64,000 nt of DNA from Terriglobia bacterium (lineage in GTDB: Bacteria > Acidobacteriota > Terriglobia > Bryobacterales > Bryobacteraceae): positions 1-64,000 of the forward strand of contig JANYDS010000078.1 of the NCBI GenBank assembly GCA_025363475.1, read 5' to 3'. A program made the position numbers and the translations under genes. Position 1 is the first letter of the stretch. The number at the start of each line of letters is the position of its first letter. Below, piece by piece: positions 18,388 to 27,540 of this stretch. The notes beneath the pieces were generated by a model. That model worked only from the letters and a program-made list of their open reading frames with translations. It searched no databases and was not told where the DNA came from.

Positions 18388-18595
18388 GAACGAGGTCTTT
18401 GTTCTTTATTGTTGCCAGGATGCGCTCAAAAGCGTTGGGTGCACCAACGCCGCCGGCATCGCCTTCGTCGATGGCATTTCGCAGGTCGGTAAGCTTCTCG
18501 TCGAAGTAATGTTCTTCATTTTCGAGAGTCCGCAGAGCGGCGCACACGACCTCACAGGCGCTTTCATACTAATCACTGTCCACTCTGCCCATACT
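18380..18595 (-). pseudogene. ParD antitoxin remnant with an in-frame TAG
   Basis: A minus-strand frame ending at 18380 reads YESACEVVCAALRTLENEEH, then YFDEKLTDLRNAIDEGDAGG and AFERILATIK, the second half of ParD (usual YASASEVVRAALRLLE...LRAAIDEGDASG). Going upstream, the frame is MGRVDSD, then TAG, then YESA; the stop sits where ParD has a Lys/Gln/Arg before Y. The N-terminal ribbon strand is not recognisable. The 8-bp overlap with the ParE fragment is preserved. Confidence 0.55.
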
Positions 18596-18666
18596 CGGAT
18601 TCCGGACATTCCAGGTACTCCTGCTACCCGAAAGATGTGTCGCGGCACCATACCCTTTGCCTCTGC

Positions 18667-20334
18667 TCAGATCTCAAGAATGACAGGAACGATCATCGGC
18701 CGACGTTCGGCATTGCGGTGGATATACCGCTTCAGATCCGCACGAATCTTCTCTTTGATCACGCCGGCGTCAGTCTTTTCTTCAGCGCTCGAAGCTTCAA
18801 GAGTCTTCACCACGATTTCACGCGCAGCTCGCATGAACTCCTTATCGCTCTCCAGGCCAAAGCCCCTGCTCACCAGCTCCGGAGCTGATTCCAGCTTGCC
18901 CGTATGTTGATTGATGGTCACGATGGGAATCACAATCCCATCTTCGGAAATCAGACGGCGGTCGCGCACCACCATCTCTCCCACCACTTCACCCACTGCG
19001 CCCGAATCAATACAGATGCGGCCCACCGTAACGCGGCCAGCCTTGCGGGCACCGCGCTCGTCAATTTCCAGGACATCGCCGGTTTCGCAAATAAAAGTCT
19101 CTTCCAAACCCGCATTACGCAGGTGTTCAGCCAGACGAGCATGGCGCGCCAGCTGCCTGTACTCTCCATGCACCGGCACAAAAAAGCGCGGACGCACCAG
19201 GTTCAACACCAGACGCAGCTCTTCCTGATAACCATGCCCCGAAACATGCAAGGGCGGATTCATACTGCCGTAAAGAACGTCCGCGCCGCGCTTCGACAGG
19301 TGATCGATCATGCGGAATATGGTTTTCTCATTGCCCGGAATAATGCGGGAACTGAGTACTACCATGTCGCCAGGCGTAATGGAAATCTGTTTATGGCTAT
19401 CCACCGCAACGCGGGAAAGCGCCGACATAGGCTCGCCCTGCGTGCCGGAAATCAGCACAGTCACTTTGTTGGGCTTCGTCCCCATAATGTCCTGGGGGCG
19501 GAGCATGATGTTGTCGGGAATGGAAAGCAGCCCCAGCCGGTGAGCAATCTCAGTCACCGCGTTCATACTGCGGCCCACCATGGCGACTTTCCTGCCGAAA
19601 TCCACCGAGAGGTCAATCAACTGCTGCAGGCGGTGAATGGAGGAACTGAAACAAGAAACGAACAGGCGGTTGTCAGCGCGATTGAAAACATCTTCCAGGC
19701 GCGGCCGCACAGCCCGTTCAGATTCAGAATAACCAGGCCGGTCGGCATTGGTGGAATCGGAAAGCAGCAGAAGGACACCGCGCTTGCCGTAGTCCGCAAA
19801 AGTGTGCAGATCGAAGAGCTGGTTGTCGGTGGGTGTGGGATCGACTTTGAAATCACCGGTGTGGATGATGACGCCAAGTGGCGTTGTAATGGCGAGCGCA
19901 ACACAGCTCACGATGGAATGGGTGACGTGGATGAATTCGACTTTGAACGGCCCCACCTCAACCATATCTTTCGGGCGGATCGGGCGGAGCTGGGGTTTCT
20001 GCTCCAGTTCGTATTCTTCAATCCGGCGCTCGATCAGGGCGAGCGTGAAGGCTGTTGCGTAGACCGGAACGTCAAATTCGGCGAGAAAGAAAGCCACAGC
20101 GCCGATGTGATCTTCATGCCCGTGGGTGATGAAAAGCGCGCGAACATGCTGCCGGTTTTCCTTCAGGTAAGTCATGTCGGGCGTGACGATGTCAACGCCT
20201 GGCAGATCCTCATCCGGGAACATCATGCCCGCATCGATCACGATGATGTCGTCCCCGTAGCGGATCGCCATCATGTTCATTCCAAACTCGCCGACACCGC
20301 CGAGGGGGATTACGTTCAGTTTCTTATCCGACAT
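18667..20334 (-). CDS. rnj: Ribonuclease J
   Basis: RNase J is a metallo-beta-lactamase/beta-CASP nuclease with 5' exonuclease and endonuclease activity in mRNA decay and rRNA maturation. The 555-aa protein has the metal motif HGHEDH at residues 71-76, IHTGDFKVDP (beta-lactamase motif), SDSTNA, SGTQGEPMSALSR (beta-CASP), VSGHGYQEELRLVLNLVRP and PVHGEYRQL. It ends in the C-terminal domain. All catalytic residues are present and the length is standard. It is the first complete housekeeping gene after the decayed toxin-antitoxin region. Confidence 0.96.
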   Translation of the reverse strand: MSDKKLNVIPLGGVGEFGMNMMAIRYGDDIIVIDAGMMFPDEDLPGVDIVTPDMTYLKENRQHVRALFITHGHEDHIGAVAFFLAEFDVPVYATAFTLALIERRIEEYELEQKPQLRPIRPKDMVEVGPFKVEFIHVTHSIVSCVALAITTPLGVIIHTGDFKVDPTPTDNQLFDLHTFADYGKRGVLLLLSDSTNADRPGYSESERAVRPRLEDVFNRADNRLFVSCFSSSIHRLQQLIDLSVDFGRKVAMVGRSMNAVTEIAHRLGLLSIPDNIMLRPQDIMGTKPNKVTVLISGTQGEPMSALSRVAVDSHKQISITPGDMVVLSSRIIPGNEKTIFRMIDHLSKRGADVLYGSMNPPLHVSGHGYQEELRLVLNLVRPRFFVPVHGEYRQLARHARLAEHLRNAGLEETFICETGDVLEIDERGARKAGRVTVGRICIDSGAVGEVVGEMVVRDRRLISEDGIVIPIVTINQHTGKLESAPELVSRGFGLESDKEFMRAAREIVVKTLEASSAEEKTDAGVIKEKIRADLKRYIHRNAERRPMIVPVILEI

Positions 20335-20427
20335 GACTCGCCAATTCTATTTGTAGGTGCAAATCCGATTCTAGCGTTGTTGACACCGTGTTGAATCTCC
20401 CGGGCTGAAGATGCGGTCTACTGGGAT

Positions 20428-21009
20428 ATGTCCCCCACATCAAATTCCGAGCCATCCGGCGTGCATGAACTGATTGCGAAGCGGTGGAGTCCGCGTGAAT
20501 TTCTTGCGAAACCAGTGGAACCGGCGAAGCTTCTCAGTGTGTTTGAAGCAGCTCGCTGGGCTTCCACCTGTTTCAATGAGCAGCCGTCGCGTTATGTGAC
20601 GGCGACCAAAGACGACGCAGCGGGCTTCCAGCGCATTCTGGGCTTACTGGTGGAACAGAATCAGACGTGGGCGCGCGGGGCGTTCCTGCTGGGGTTCTCG
20701 GCCAGCAAACGCACTTTTACCCACAACGGGGCACCGAACCGGTTCGCTCCGCATGATTTGGGTTCCGCTTCCGCCAATTTAGCGCTTGAAGCGGTGGCCC
20801 AGGGGCTACATACACATTTCATGGGCGGGTTTGACGCCGTGAGGGCTCGGGCGGAATTCGGGATACCTGATGATTTTGAAATTGGCGCGGCGTTTGCCGT
20901 TGGTTATATCGACGAAGCTGCGGTGAAACCGGGCGCAAGGTCGCGCAAGTCGTTGAGTGAGACCACTTTTGGTACCGATTGGGGCAAGGCCGCCGGGTTT
21001 ATGGGTTAG
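20428..21009 (+). CDS. Nitroreductase-family FMN oxidoreductase
   Basis: The 193-aa protein has the nitroreductase pattern. VHELIAKRWSPREFLAKPVEP begins the FMN-binding region (R-x-S-x-R/P-x-F). ARWASTCFNEQPSRYV is the next conserved helix-strand. APHDLGSASANLALEAVAQGL is the second half with the active-site helix, and GAAFAVGY closes it. These flavoproteins reduce nitro groups, quinones or enones with NAD(P)H. Physiological substrates are rarely known. It runs divergently from RNase J and is followed by a strong hairpin terminator at 21041. Confidence 0.9.
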   Translation: MSPTSNSEPSGVHELIAKRWSPREFLAKPVEPAKLLSVFEAARWASTCFNEQPSRYVTATKDDAAGFQRILGLLVEQNQTWARGAFLLGFSASKRTFTHNGAPNRFAPHDLGSASANLALEAVAQGLHTHFMGGFDAVRARAEFGIPDDFEIGAAFAVGYIDEAAVKPGARSRKSLSETTFGTDWGKAAGFMG

Positions 21010-21040
21010 CCAAATCAAAAAACCCACGCCTAAAATTACA

Positions 21041-21065
21041 AAACCCACCCCCGGGGGGTGGGTTT
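21041..21065 (+). terminator. Hairpin terminator after the nitroreductase gene
   Basis: AAACCCACC(CCCGGG)GGTGGGTTT is a near-perfect palindrome 31 bp after the nitroreductase stop. It is GC-rich at its centre, and the flanking A and T runs allow termination in either direction. The remaining 265 bp up to the DUF6599 gene hold only one small palindrome (CACTCTGAATCAGAGAGTG near 21072) and no coding frame I can support. Confidence 0.65.
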
Positions 21066-21330
21066 CCGCTTCACTCTGAATCAGAGAGTGAGGTCGATGG
21101 GAGAATCATTTCCAACGGCTTTGCAACCGCCAAAAACTTGGTGATTGGATATTAAAGTTTCGCGGGATACTTCGTCAAGGGAAAATCGGGACTAAATTTT
21201 CCACAGGCTAAACTACTGATTTCACGAACCGTTACAAGGCATATGAATTTGACTTGACAAGGGGCCAGTTTTCGTAAGGGGACCCCTAAATCAACTCCAA
21301 AACTGTGCAATCCGCACGATTCAAAGCAAC

Positions 21331-22311
21331 TTAGGGTCTGCCGGAGAGGTGCAGGGAGATCATGGAATCGCCATCTCCAGACGCGCCCGACCGGCGCAAG
21401 GTCAGCCGCAGCATGCCAAACACCAACCCGGAAACCAGGCAGAACCCGCACAGGATGCCGCACAAAATAATGATATTCAGGAAAAGGTTGGCCGGATTGT
21501 CCTTTTTGGTCGGAACATGTTCAGGGACAGTGACTTCCGCCTGGTAGTGCACCTGCGAAAGCAGCCGTTCAGCATCGTCCGGACTGGCCGCATTCAGCGT
21601 CACGGCGACCACCGGACCTGTACGCCTCGACAAGGCTCCGGGAACCTGCTGGAAGGCGGTAATCCGGTCCCGGGCCATTTCCATCGTCGGGTAGCTGAAG
21701 AGCAGCAGGGTAGTTTCGCCACGGGCGGTCTTGTACTTCGCCAGCGCCGCTTCCGGGCTGAAACGGAAGGCTGCGACGCTCGGCGAAATGGCTGGAGCAT
21801 ACCTGGCCAGGCTCTCCGGCCCGATGATATAGCGTTCAGAATCGGGGAGATCACCAGGCGGCAGGTATTTAGGGAGCGTGGGGAGGCGTGACTGGGAGTA
21901 CCTTGGGGCCGTACCGACCACGTGATTCAGTTCTTCCGGTTTCGGCTTGTAACCTTTAAAAACAAAGAGGTAGTTGCCCACCGCGACCAGTTCATCGGTA
22001 GCCGTGGCCAAGCCAATTCCGGTAACCTCCACGTGTCGGGCATCCTTCGGGCGCACGAGTTCGAGCGCCGAAAAAGATCCGGTGGCATCGCCAAACCGGT
22101 AGGCTGTGATGGTGTATTTCTGGCCATCGGCAGCGTAGGGCGCAGTTTCTGACGCCTGCAGACCGAATTCGCGCCATAGCTTTGGATCAGTCAGAGCCGG
22201 TTCAGAGGCTGGCCCTTTGAGCCACGCTCCGATGGTATCGGGAAGTATGGCCGCCGGAGAAAGTGCGGGAAGCGCCACGAGCGCCGCAATCAAAAATAGA
22301 CGCCTCATCAT
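21331..22311 (-). CDS. DUF6599-like exported, membrane-anchored protein
   Basis: Starting at the ATG at 22311, the 326-aa protein has a signal peptide (RRLFLIAALVALPALSPAA). The body includes FGLQASETAPYAADGQKYTITAYRFGD-like strands, LPDSERYIIGPESLARYAP, FSPEAALAKYKTARGETTLLLFSYPT and HVPTKKDNPANL. It ends with a transmembrane helix (LNIIILCGILCGFCLVSGLVF) and a basic tail. The pattern fits DUF6599, a family known mainly in Acidobacteria. The likely topology is a periplasmic domain anchored at its C-terminus. Function is unknown. The frame is open upstream to 22383 without signal-peptide character. Confidence 0.75.
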   Translation of the reverse strand: MMRRLFLIAALVALPALSPAAILPDTIGAWLKGPASEPALTDPKLWREFGLQASETAPYAADGQKYTITAYRFGDATGSFSALELVRPKDARHVEVTGIGLATATDELVAVGNYLFVFKGYKPKPEELNHVVGTAPRYSQSRLPTLPKYLPPGDLPDSERYIIGPESLARYAPAISPSVAAFRFSPEAALAKYKTARGETTLLLFSYPTMEMARDRITAFQQVPGALSRRTGPVVAVTLNAASPDDAERLLSQVHYQAEVTVPEHVPTKKDNPANLFLNIIILCGILCGFCLVSGLVFGMLRLTLRRSGASGDGDSMISLHLSGRP

Positions 22312-22562
22312 AGCTCTTCCGAATGATAACAGTCCTGGCTGGTATTGAGGTAAAAAGGAAAATCGGGAGCAGCCTCCGGCCACTCCCGATGACGTAATGT
22401 TCAGGCTTTGTGTCCTCCGAGCCTGCGTCTACGCCGAACAGTCCGCGACACAGGATTTGAGTGCCGCTGGTGTTGTGTTTATTGAGTGCAACGAACTTCC
22501 ACAGTGTTTCAAAACATCAGGGACTTGTATGGGACGCAAGTACCATTACCTGATTAAAAGGA

Positions 22563-22949
22563 TTAAAGTTCGGCTTCGACTTCAATCTCTATAAGCTGAT
22601 CGGGGCCGATCAGGGAGACCACCTGCACCATGGTGGCGACGGGACGGATTTCACGAAAGAACTCGCCATGTGCGCGCCCGAATTCCTGCCAGCGCGAGGC
22701 GTCTGTGACGAACATGCGGGTCCGCACAACGTGGGACATTGAAGCACCGGCTTCGGCCAGCGCACCGGCGATTTTTTCGAGGATGTATTTCGCCTGGCCG
22801 TAGGCATCACCGGGCGCGATGGTGGTGCCGGTCTCGTCCGCGGCAACGGTTCCTGCTACGTAAATCCGGTTGCCGACGCGAACCACCCGTGAGTAGCCGA
22901 CTTCCGCTTCCCACTGCGTGCCCGAGCCAAATTTCTGGCGTTCGGTCAT
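22563..22949 (-). CDS. RidA/YjgF/YER057c-family deaminase-like protein
   Basis: RidA proteins hydrolyse reactive enamine/imine intermediates of PLP enzymes. The 128-aa protein has the family core: GYSRVVRVGNRIYVAGTVAAD, then AYGQAKYILEKIAGALAEAGA, HVVRTRMFVTDASRWQEFG, and a C-terminal QLIEIEVEAEL. The conserved arginine (VVRTRMFV) is present. It lies 6 bp downstream of the MauE/thioredoxin-like gene, on the same strand. About 250 bp separate it from the DUF6599-like gene, with nothing recognisable between. The specific substrate is not known. Confidence 0.9.
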   Translation of the reverse strand: MTERQKFGSGTQWEAEVGYSRVVRVGNRIYVAGTVAADETGTTIAPGDAYGQAKYILEKIAGALAEAGASMSHVVRTRMFVTDASRWQEFGRAHGEFFREIRPVATMVQVVSLIGPDQLIEIEVEAEL

Positions 22950-22955
22950 AAAAAC

Positions 22956-23906
22956 TTACTGAACGAACCCAATACTCTTGAGCGTAGCCAGCGGTTCCTT
23001 GTCTTCAAACTGCAGAAGCATCTTCTTTTCGACGCCGTTTTCAAGGGCGACGGCTGCGGGCGGCAGATCGAACGGGAAGAGTTTCTTCAGTTGCTCTACG
23101 TCGTTCGACAGAGGCCCCTTGCCCTTGAGCCCGGCCTGATCCAGGAACCAGGACCCGAACTGCGGATTCTCAGTGGGGATGCCGACGAAACGCGTACTAC
23201 CCCAGTTGAGTGCCGCGAGCTTGCGGCCGGCATCGAGGCAGTGCAGGCACTGGGGATTGAAGAAATAGACGAAAACCTTGCCTTCTTTGAGCGAAATAGC
23301 GTGGCCATCCTGCGCGGTGATGGTATCGGGAGCTTTGATCCCGGTGTTGCGCTGCGAAGCCAGGCCCAGCGAGACTACAGTAAAAACTGCCACAGCACCC
23401 AGAATGAGCGAAGCCGGACGGACGCCCGCAGGGCGCGCTGACCAGACACCCGCACCCATTGCCAGCAGCAGCATAATGCCGTCGCCGATAAAGAATCCCG
23501 GGCCTACCGCACGTTTAATCCATGGGAAGCAGGAGCATTCGGCACCAATGAGCTCTTTGTAGTGGTAGCCGATGAAGAGCATGAACGCGACCAGCATTAA
23601 AGAGGTAATCCACGCGCCCCAGCGACGGAAGCGCGGGACCAGCAGCAGCACGCCCGCAAACGTTTCTACTGTGCCGAGCGACACGGCTGTGAACACACTG
23701 AGCGATTCGGGAACTTTGGCCTGAGCCAGGCGCACGGCAGCGCCGATGGGGTCAGTAATTTTCCAGAGCCCGGCAGCGAGAAATACGAGTGAGATGAGGA
23801 TGGCGCAGGTCCAGCCGAGCGCATTGCGCCAGGTGCGCTGTTCTTCGAGTGAGACATAACCCCTGTGAAACTCGTCGTCGCCGGAGGCGGCCAGACCGTC
23901 AGACAT
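22956..23906 (-). CDS. MauE/DoxX-type membrane protein with a thioredoxin-like domain
   Basis: The 316-aa protein has four to five membrane helices in residues about 28-205 (ILISLVFLAAGLWKITDPIG is the MauE/DoxX first helix). A periplasmic thioredoxin-like region follows, with VFVYFFNPQCLHCLDAGRKL. The CLHC pair sits where CxxC would be. AECSCF in a loop could supply further thiols. MauE-like proteins assist disulfide formation or transfer electrons. The fusion suggests a self-contained exported thiol oxidoreductase. It lies between the methyltransferase and RidA genes on the same strand. Confidence 0.78.
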   Translation of the reverse strand: MSDGLAASGDDEFHRGYVSLEEQRTWRNALGWTCAILISLVFLAAGLWKITDPIGAAVRLAQAKVPESLSVFTAVSLGTVETFAGVLLLVPRFRRWGAWITSLMLVAFMLFIGYHYKELIGAECSCFPWIKRAVGPGFFIGDGIMLLLAMGAGVWSARPAGVRPASLILGAVAVFTVVSLGLASQRNTGIKAPDTITAQDGHAISLKEGKVFVYFFNPQCLHCLDAGRKLAALNWGSTRFVGIPTENPQFGSWFLDQAGLKGKGPLSNDVEQLKKLFPFDLPPAAVALENGVEKKMLLQFEDKEPLATLKSIGFVQ

Positions 23907-23968
23907 ATATACCTAAACAGTCTACCGGGTTCCGCGGTTCGTTTTTCCCGCGGCTATTATTCCGCGGT

Positions 23969-24646
23969 TTATTTGATGGCGTACCAGGACAGGAACAAGC
24001 CGTCGGGCGCAATATCTTCCCAATAGGAGATGAAGTCGCTATGGACCTCGCGACAGTGGAGACGCAGCAGCTTTTCGAGTTCGCCGCGTGTGAACCAGCG
24101 CTCCCAGGCGGGGGTCTTGAAGCGGCCCCAGTGTTCGGCATTTTTATCAATGATGACCAGCTTGCCACCGGGTTTCAAGACCCGGCACATCTCGCCCACA
24201 GCCTTGCCTGTTTCGACGGCATGTTCCAGCGATTCGGTGGCATAAATACAGTCAAACGTTGAGTCGGCAAAGGGCAGTTCGGTCATCAGGCCCGCGCGAG
24301 TTTTGATACCTGCCGGCACGAACCGAAGCATCTCCTCCGAAATATCCAGTCCCCAGATTTCCGCGCCCGGATAGTGCTCCCCCAGCACACGGGCGAACCG
24401 CCCTTTACCGCACCCAACGTCCAACACATGTTTATCGGTAAGATCGCCGAAGAACTTTAAGAGCACCTGAACGTGCTGGATGCGCGGGTCAATGGTCGTG
24501 GGGAAATGTTCTTCGTCGCGTGAGGCTTCGTTGAAGCTGCGGCGGATCTCATCGGCCAGAGCGGGGCTTAATGCTGTGCCTAATGCGGGTTCGGGAACCG
24601 CATCGACAGCAGGTTTCGAGCGTCGGAACAGAGAAATCAAATTCAC
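23969..24646 (-). CDS. Class I SAM-dependent methyltransferase
   Basis: The 225-aa protein has the Rossmann methyltransferase fold. Motif I is HVLDVGCGKGRFARVLG, the acidic loop is IWGLDISEEML, motif II is FDCIYATESLEHAVE, and motif III is VLKPGGKLVIID. It ends with a WFTRGELEKLL helix typical of small-molecule methyltransferases. The N-terminal 40 residues may recognise the substrate. It is 18 bp downstream of the phosphofructokinase gene and probably shares its transcript. The acceptor is unknown. Confidence 0.88.
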   Translation of the reverse strand: MNLISLFRRSKPAVDAVPEPALGTALSPALADEIRRSFNEASRDEEHFPTTIDPRIQHVQVLLKFFGDLTDKHVLDVGCGKGRFARVLGEHYPGAEIWGLDISEEMLRFVPAGIKTRAGLMTELPFADSTFDCIYATESLEHAVETGKAVGEMCRVLKPGGKLVIIDKNAEHWGRFKTPAWERWFTRGELEKLLRLHCREVHSDFISYWEDIAPDGLFLSWYAIK

Positions 24647-24663
24647 TGGTTTGAATCAATGAA

Positions 24664-25848
24664 CTAAGCGTGAGTCAGGAAAATGGGCAGGCCCATTTTA
24701 CCCGTATATGTGGGGCGGTAGCGCACCGTGTCATACATCTTTGCGACATCAACTTTGCGCGGGCCGAGCTTGGGATCAGGAATGGGGACAGCTGCGTAAC
24801 AACCCTGGCTGATGGCGGTCATCAGGCCGCTCTTGCCTTCACCAATCAGGTCAATCGCCATGCCCGCAAAAGTATTGGCAACCATCTTGTCCACAAAGTC
24901 TGCAGGGCCGCCGCGCAAATCGTAAGTGAGGTCACTGACAATGGTTTCTCCACCGCCGCGCTGCTGAATATGCTCGCTGAGGTCTTCAGCTACGCTGGAC
25001 TTTTTGCGATGACCAAAGGCATCGGGCTCGCCGTATTCCCTGATGTCGTAACCATCCCATCGGGCGCCTTCTGAAAGCACGACCAGAGCATAGCTGCTGG
25101 GGTTATTGCGCTTGTCTTCGAGCAGCAGATCAATCAGCTGATCCACCTTAACCTTGTATTCAGGGATGCAGCAGCGGATAGATGCCGTGTAGGCGGTATA
25201 GAGCGCCGTGTAGCCCGCGTCACGACCGAAAATGCGGAAGACGCCAATGCGTTCATGCGAACCTACGGTGCTGCGCTGGCGTTCGATGGCATCGGTGGCG
25301 CGGGAGATGGCCGTTGAGAAGCCAATGCAGTATTCGGTATTGCGAACATCGTTATCCATCGTCTTGGGGATGGAAATGATTTTGACGCCCTGTTTATCGA
25401 GGTGGGCGGCATAACTCAGCGTGTCATCGCCACCGATGGCGACCAGGTAGTCGAGTTCCAGTCGCTCAATATTGCGGAGCACCTGCGCCGTCATATCGAA
25501 AACGGTGGAAGTCACTCCACTCTTAGTGTTTTCAGCAGAGGGGAACGAAGTGCCGGACAGAAAGGCGGGCGTCTTCTTCATCTTCAGCGGATTGGTCCGT
25601 GAACTATGGAGCCAGGTGCCGCCGGTGCGGTCTATGGTGCGGGTGTTCTCGCGGTTGAGCGGCAGCACGTAGCGGGTGACACTGGCCGGATCTTCAAAGT
25701 TGAGGTGGGTGAGCGCTTCCCAGCCGCGCCGCAGGCCTGTGACTTCGTAACCGATTCCGCCGCACCGGTAAGTGACTGTCTTTATGACTGAATTGAGGCC
25801 GGGGACATCGCCCCCGCCAGTGAGAATCCCGATCTTCTTAGCTGCCAT
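24664..25848 (-). CDS. pfp: 6-phosphofructokinase, residues indicate pyrophosphate dependence
   Basis: The 394-aa protein belongs to the PFK family (ILTGGGDVPGLNSVI at the N-terminus; IGVFRIFGRDAGYTALYTA; DLRGGPADFVDKMVA). The phosphoryl-donor site reads GGDDT at residues 139-143 and PKTMDND at 161-167. ATP-dependent enzymes have Gly at the equivalents of Asp142 and Lys162 (E. coli positions 104 and 124). Asp and Lys there are the known signature of pyrophosphate-dependent enzymes, which run glycolysis reversibly. It appears to be the first gene of a unit with the methyltransferase. Confidence 0.9.
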   Translation of the reverse strand: MAAKKIGILTGGGDVPGLNSVIKTVTYRCGGIGYEVTGLRRGWEALTHLNFEDPASVTRYVLPLNRENTRTIDRTGGTWLHSSRTNPLKMKKTPAFLSGTSFPSAENTKSGVTSTVFDMTAQVLRNIERLELDYLVAIGGDDTLSYAAHLDKQGVKIISIPKTMDNDVRNTEYCIGFSTAISRATDAIERQRSTVGSHERIGVFRIFGRDAGYTALYTAYTASIRCCIPEYKVKVDQLIDLLLEDKRNNPSSYALVVLSEGARWDGYDIREYGEPDAFGHRKKSSVAEDLSEHIQQRGGGETIVSDLTYDLRGGPADFVDKMVANTFAGMAIDLIGEGKSGLMTAISQGCYAAVPIPDPKLGPRKVDVAKMYDTVRYRPTYTGKMGLPIFLTHA

Positions 25849-26021
25849 GCCCGCTCCCGATGTTGCAAGTGAAATCCCATTGTACGCAGGGGTGCGGTGT
25901 CGGACCGTTTCAACAGCCGGCTTTCAGGTGCCGGAATAGGGCCCCAGATCCCAGCCAAACTTATTCAGTATCCAGTCTCGTGCTTTTCCTTGTAAAAGCC
26001 GAACATGGTGGCGTACCCGTT

Positions 26022-26189
26022 TCAAAGCTGGAGCGTCTTTCCACAATCCAGACAGTTTTTCCGACTCTGACCCACAGCCAAAACGGTTTGCCAGTGGCGA
26101 CAGGCGGCACTACAGCGCAAGCAAATCCCGGCCGGGTTCCACCGGTGCCCGGCGAAAGGACAGACGCACTTCCGGATGACATGCCACAT
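26022..26189 (-). CDS. Possible small zinc-ribbon protein
   Basis: A 55-codon minus-strand frame from the ATG at 26189 contains CVCPFAGHRW, CLRCSAAC and NCLDCGK, a set of CxC and CxxC pairs plus histidine suited to a zinc ribbon. A weak AGAGGT lies about 12 nt upstream. The frame is also open far upstream, over the divergent secreted-protein gene, so the start is uncertain. It lies in the 468-bp gap 25849-26316, in which I see nothing else. Confidence 0.35.
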   Translation of the reverse strand: MWHVIRKCVCPFAGHRWNPAGICLRCSAACRHWQTVLAVGQSRKNCLDCGKTLQL

Positions 26190-26316
26190 AGCCCTGTTGA
26201 CCTCTTCTAAGTCGAGTGTAAGTAAAAACCCATAAAGATGGAGTAAGGTTAACCTCAATCTTTCATCATCCTGAAACCATGCTGCGCCGTATGATAATGA
26301 ATCAAACAATAACGTT

Positions 26317-27327
26317 ATGAACAAGAAACGAATTACTCTCGCGGCACTGCTGCTCGCCATTGCAAGCCTGCCGCTGGCCGCCCAGGTGCCCGACGTCAGG
26401 GGCAAAACGGCGACGAAGATTCCCCGGGCCCCGGACGGCCATCCCGACCTCCAGGGAGTCTGGACCAACGCGACCCTTACACCCTTCGAACGTCCCGCCG
26501 AATTCGCCGGCAAAGCCACCCTCACACCCGCCGAAGCCCAGGCCTTTGAAAAGAAGGAAGGGGCTGAAACCATTGATGGCAACACCGATGGCAAGTTACT
26601 CCAGGGTGCCGGATCAGCAGGCACGGGTGCCTATAACAACCTGTTCTTCGACCGCGGTTCACAACTCGCCAGCATCGGCGGGCTGAAGCGCACTTCACTC
26701 GTTTCCGATCCTCCCGATGGTAAAGTTCCGCCCATGCCCCCCGAGGCTCGCACCCGCAATGCCTCGCTGTTCCGCAACATGGGTTCATACGACAGCATCA
26801 AGAATCGTCCGGCCTCGGAACGCTGTCTGGCAGGTTTCGGGTCTACCGCAGGGCCGCCCATGCTGCCCGTCCTTTACAACAACAACTACCAGTTCGTTCA
26901 AACGCCCGACGCCATCACCATCCTGGTCGAAATGATTCACGATGCCCGCATTATTCGTATGAACGCTCCGCACGCACCCCGCAATATCCGACAGTGGTTT
27001 GGTGATTCCACGGGACGCTGGGATGGGGACACACTGGTAGTCGAAACCACCAATTTCAGCGAGCAAAACCGTTTTCGCGGTGCCTCAACAGACCTGAAAG
27101 TGACCGAACGTTTCACGCGCGTCGATGCCAATAATATCGTCTACAAAGCCACCATGGAAGACCCGTCCGTCTGGGCCAAACCCTGGTCGGTCGAGTTTCC
27201 TTTTGTTGCCACCGCCGGACCCATTTACGAGTACGCCTGTCACGAAGGCAATTATGCGATTGAGGGCATTCTCGGTGGCGCACGCAAAGCGGAAGCCGAA
27301 GCATCGGACAAAACAGGACATAAATAA
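26317..27327 (+). CDS. Secreted paralogous-family protein, copy 1 (unknown function)
   Basis: The 336-aa protein has a signal peptide (ITLALLLAIASLPLAAQ-like). It shares a string of motifs with four other genes of this window: APDGHPDLQGVWTNATLTP near the N-terminus, VSDPPDGKVPPMPPEAR, SERCLAGFGSTAGPPMLPVL, YQFVQTPDAITILVEMIHDAR, WFGDSTGRWDGDTLVVETTNF, VTERFTRVDANNIVYKATM and YEYACHEGNYAIEGIL. The conserved CHEGN and SERC motifs and the WxGDSxGxW box look like a fold core. I do not recognise a named family. It is closest to copy 2 (37744). Copies of this kind are frequent in Acidobacteria. Confidence 0.75.
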   Translation: MNKKRITLAALLLAIASLPLAAQVPDVRGKTATKIPRAPDGHPDLQGVWTNATLTPFERPAEFAGKATLTPAEAQAFEKKEGAETIDGNTDGKLLQGAGSAGTGAYNNLFFDRGSQLASIGGLKRTSLVSDPPDGKVPPMPPEARTRNASLFRNMGSYDSIKNRPASERCLAGFGSTAGPPMLPVLYNNNYQFVQTPDAITILVEMIHDARIIRMNAPHAPRNIRQWFGDSTGRWDGDTLVVETTNFSEQNRFRGASTDLKVTERFTRVDANNIVYKATMEDPSVWAKPWSVEFPFVATAGPIYEYACHEGNYAIEGILGGARKAEAEASDKTGHK

Positions 27328-27540
27328 CTGCTTCATACTAAAACAGTAAAAGAGGCGATGTGACAGCTTGTAGATATGTAGTAGCAGTCATTGCACATTT
27401 CTCACCAGAAAAACGGCAACATCCTGGCGCATTCCGGCGGGCGGGCTCAATTGCAGGTTAACGAAGGGTTCACGCTGAGCCACCAGGCCGCCACCGGCGA
27501 GTCTATTTCTGGTGGCGCTTCCACTAATTTTCCTGGCGCT

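Noticed and set aside
18904..20394. 496-codon plus-strand frame opposite RNase J
   Set aside because: Histidine/arginine-rich shadow of a complete housekeeping gene.
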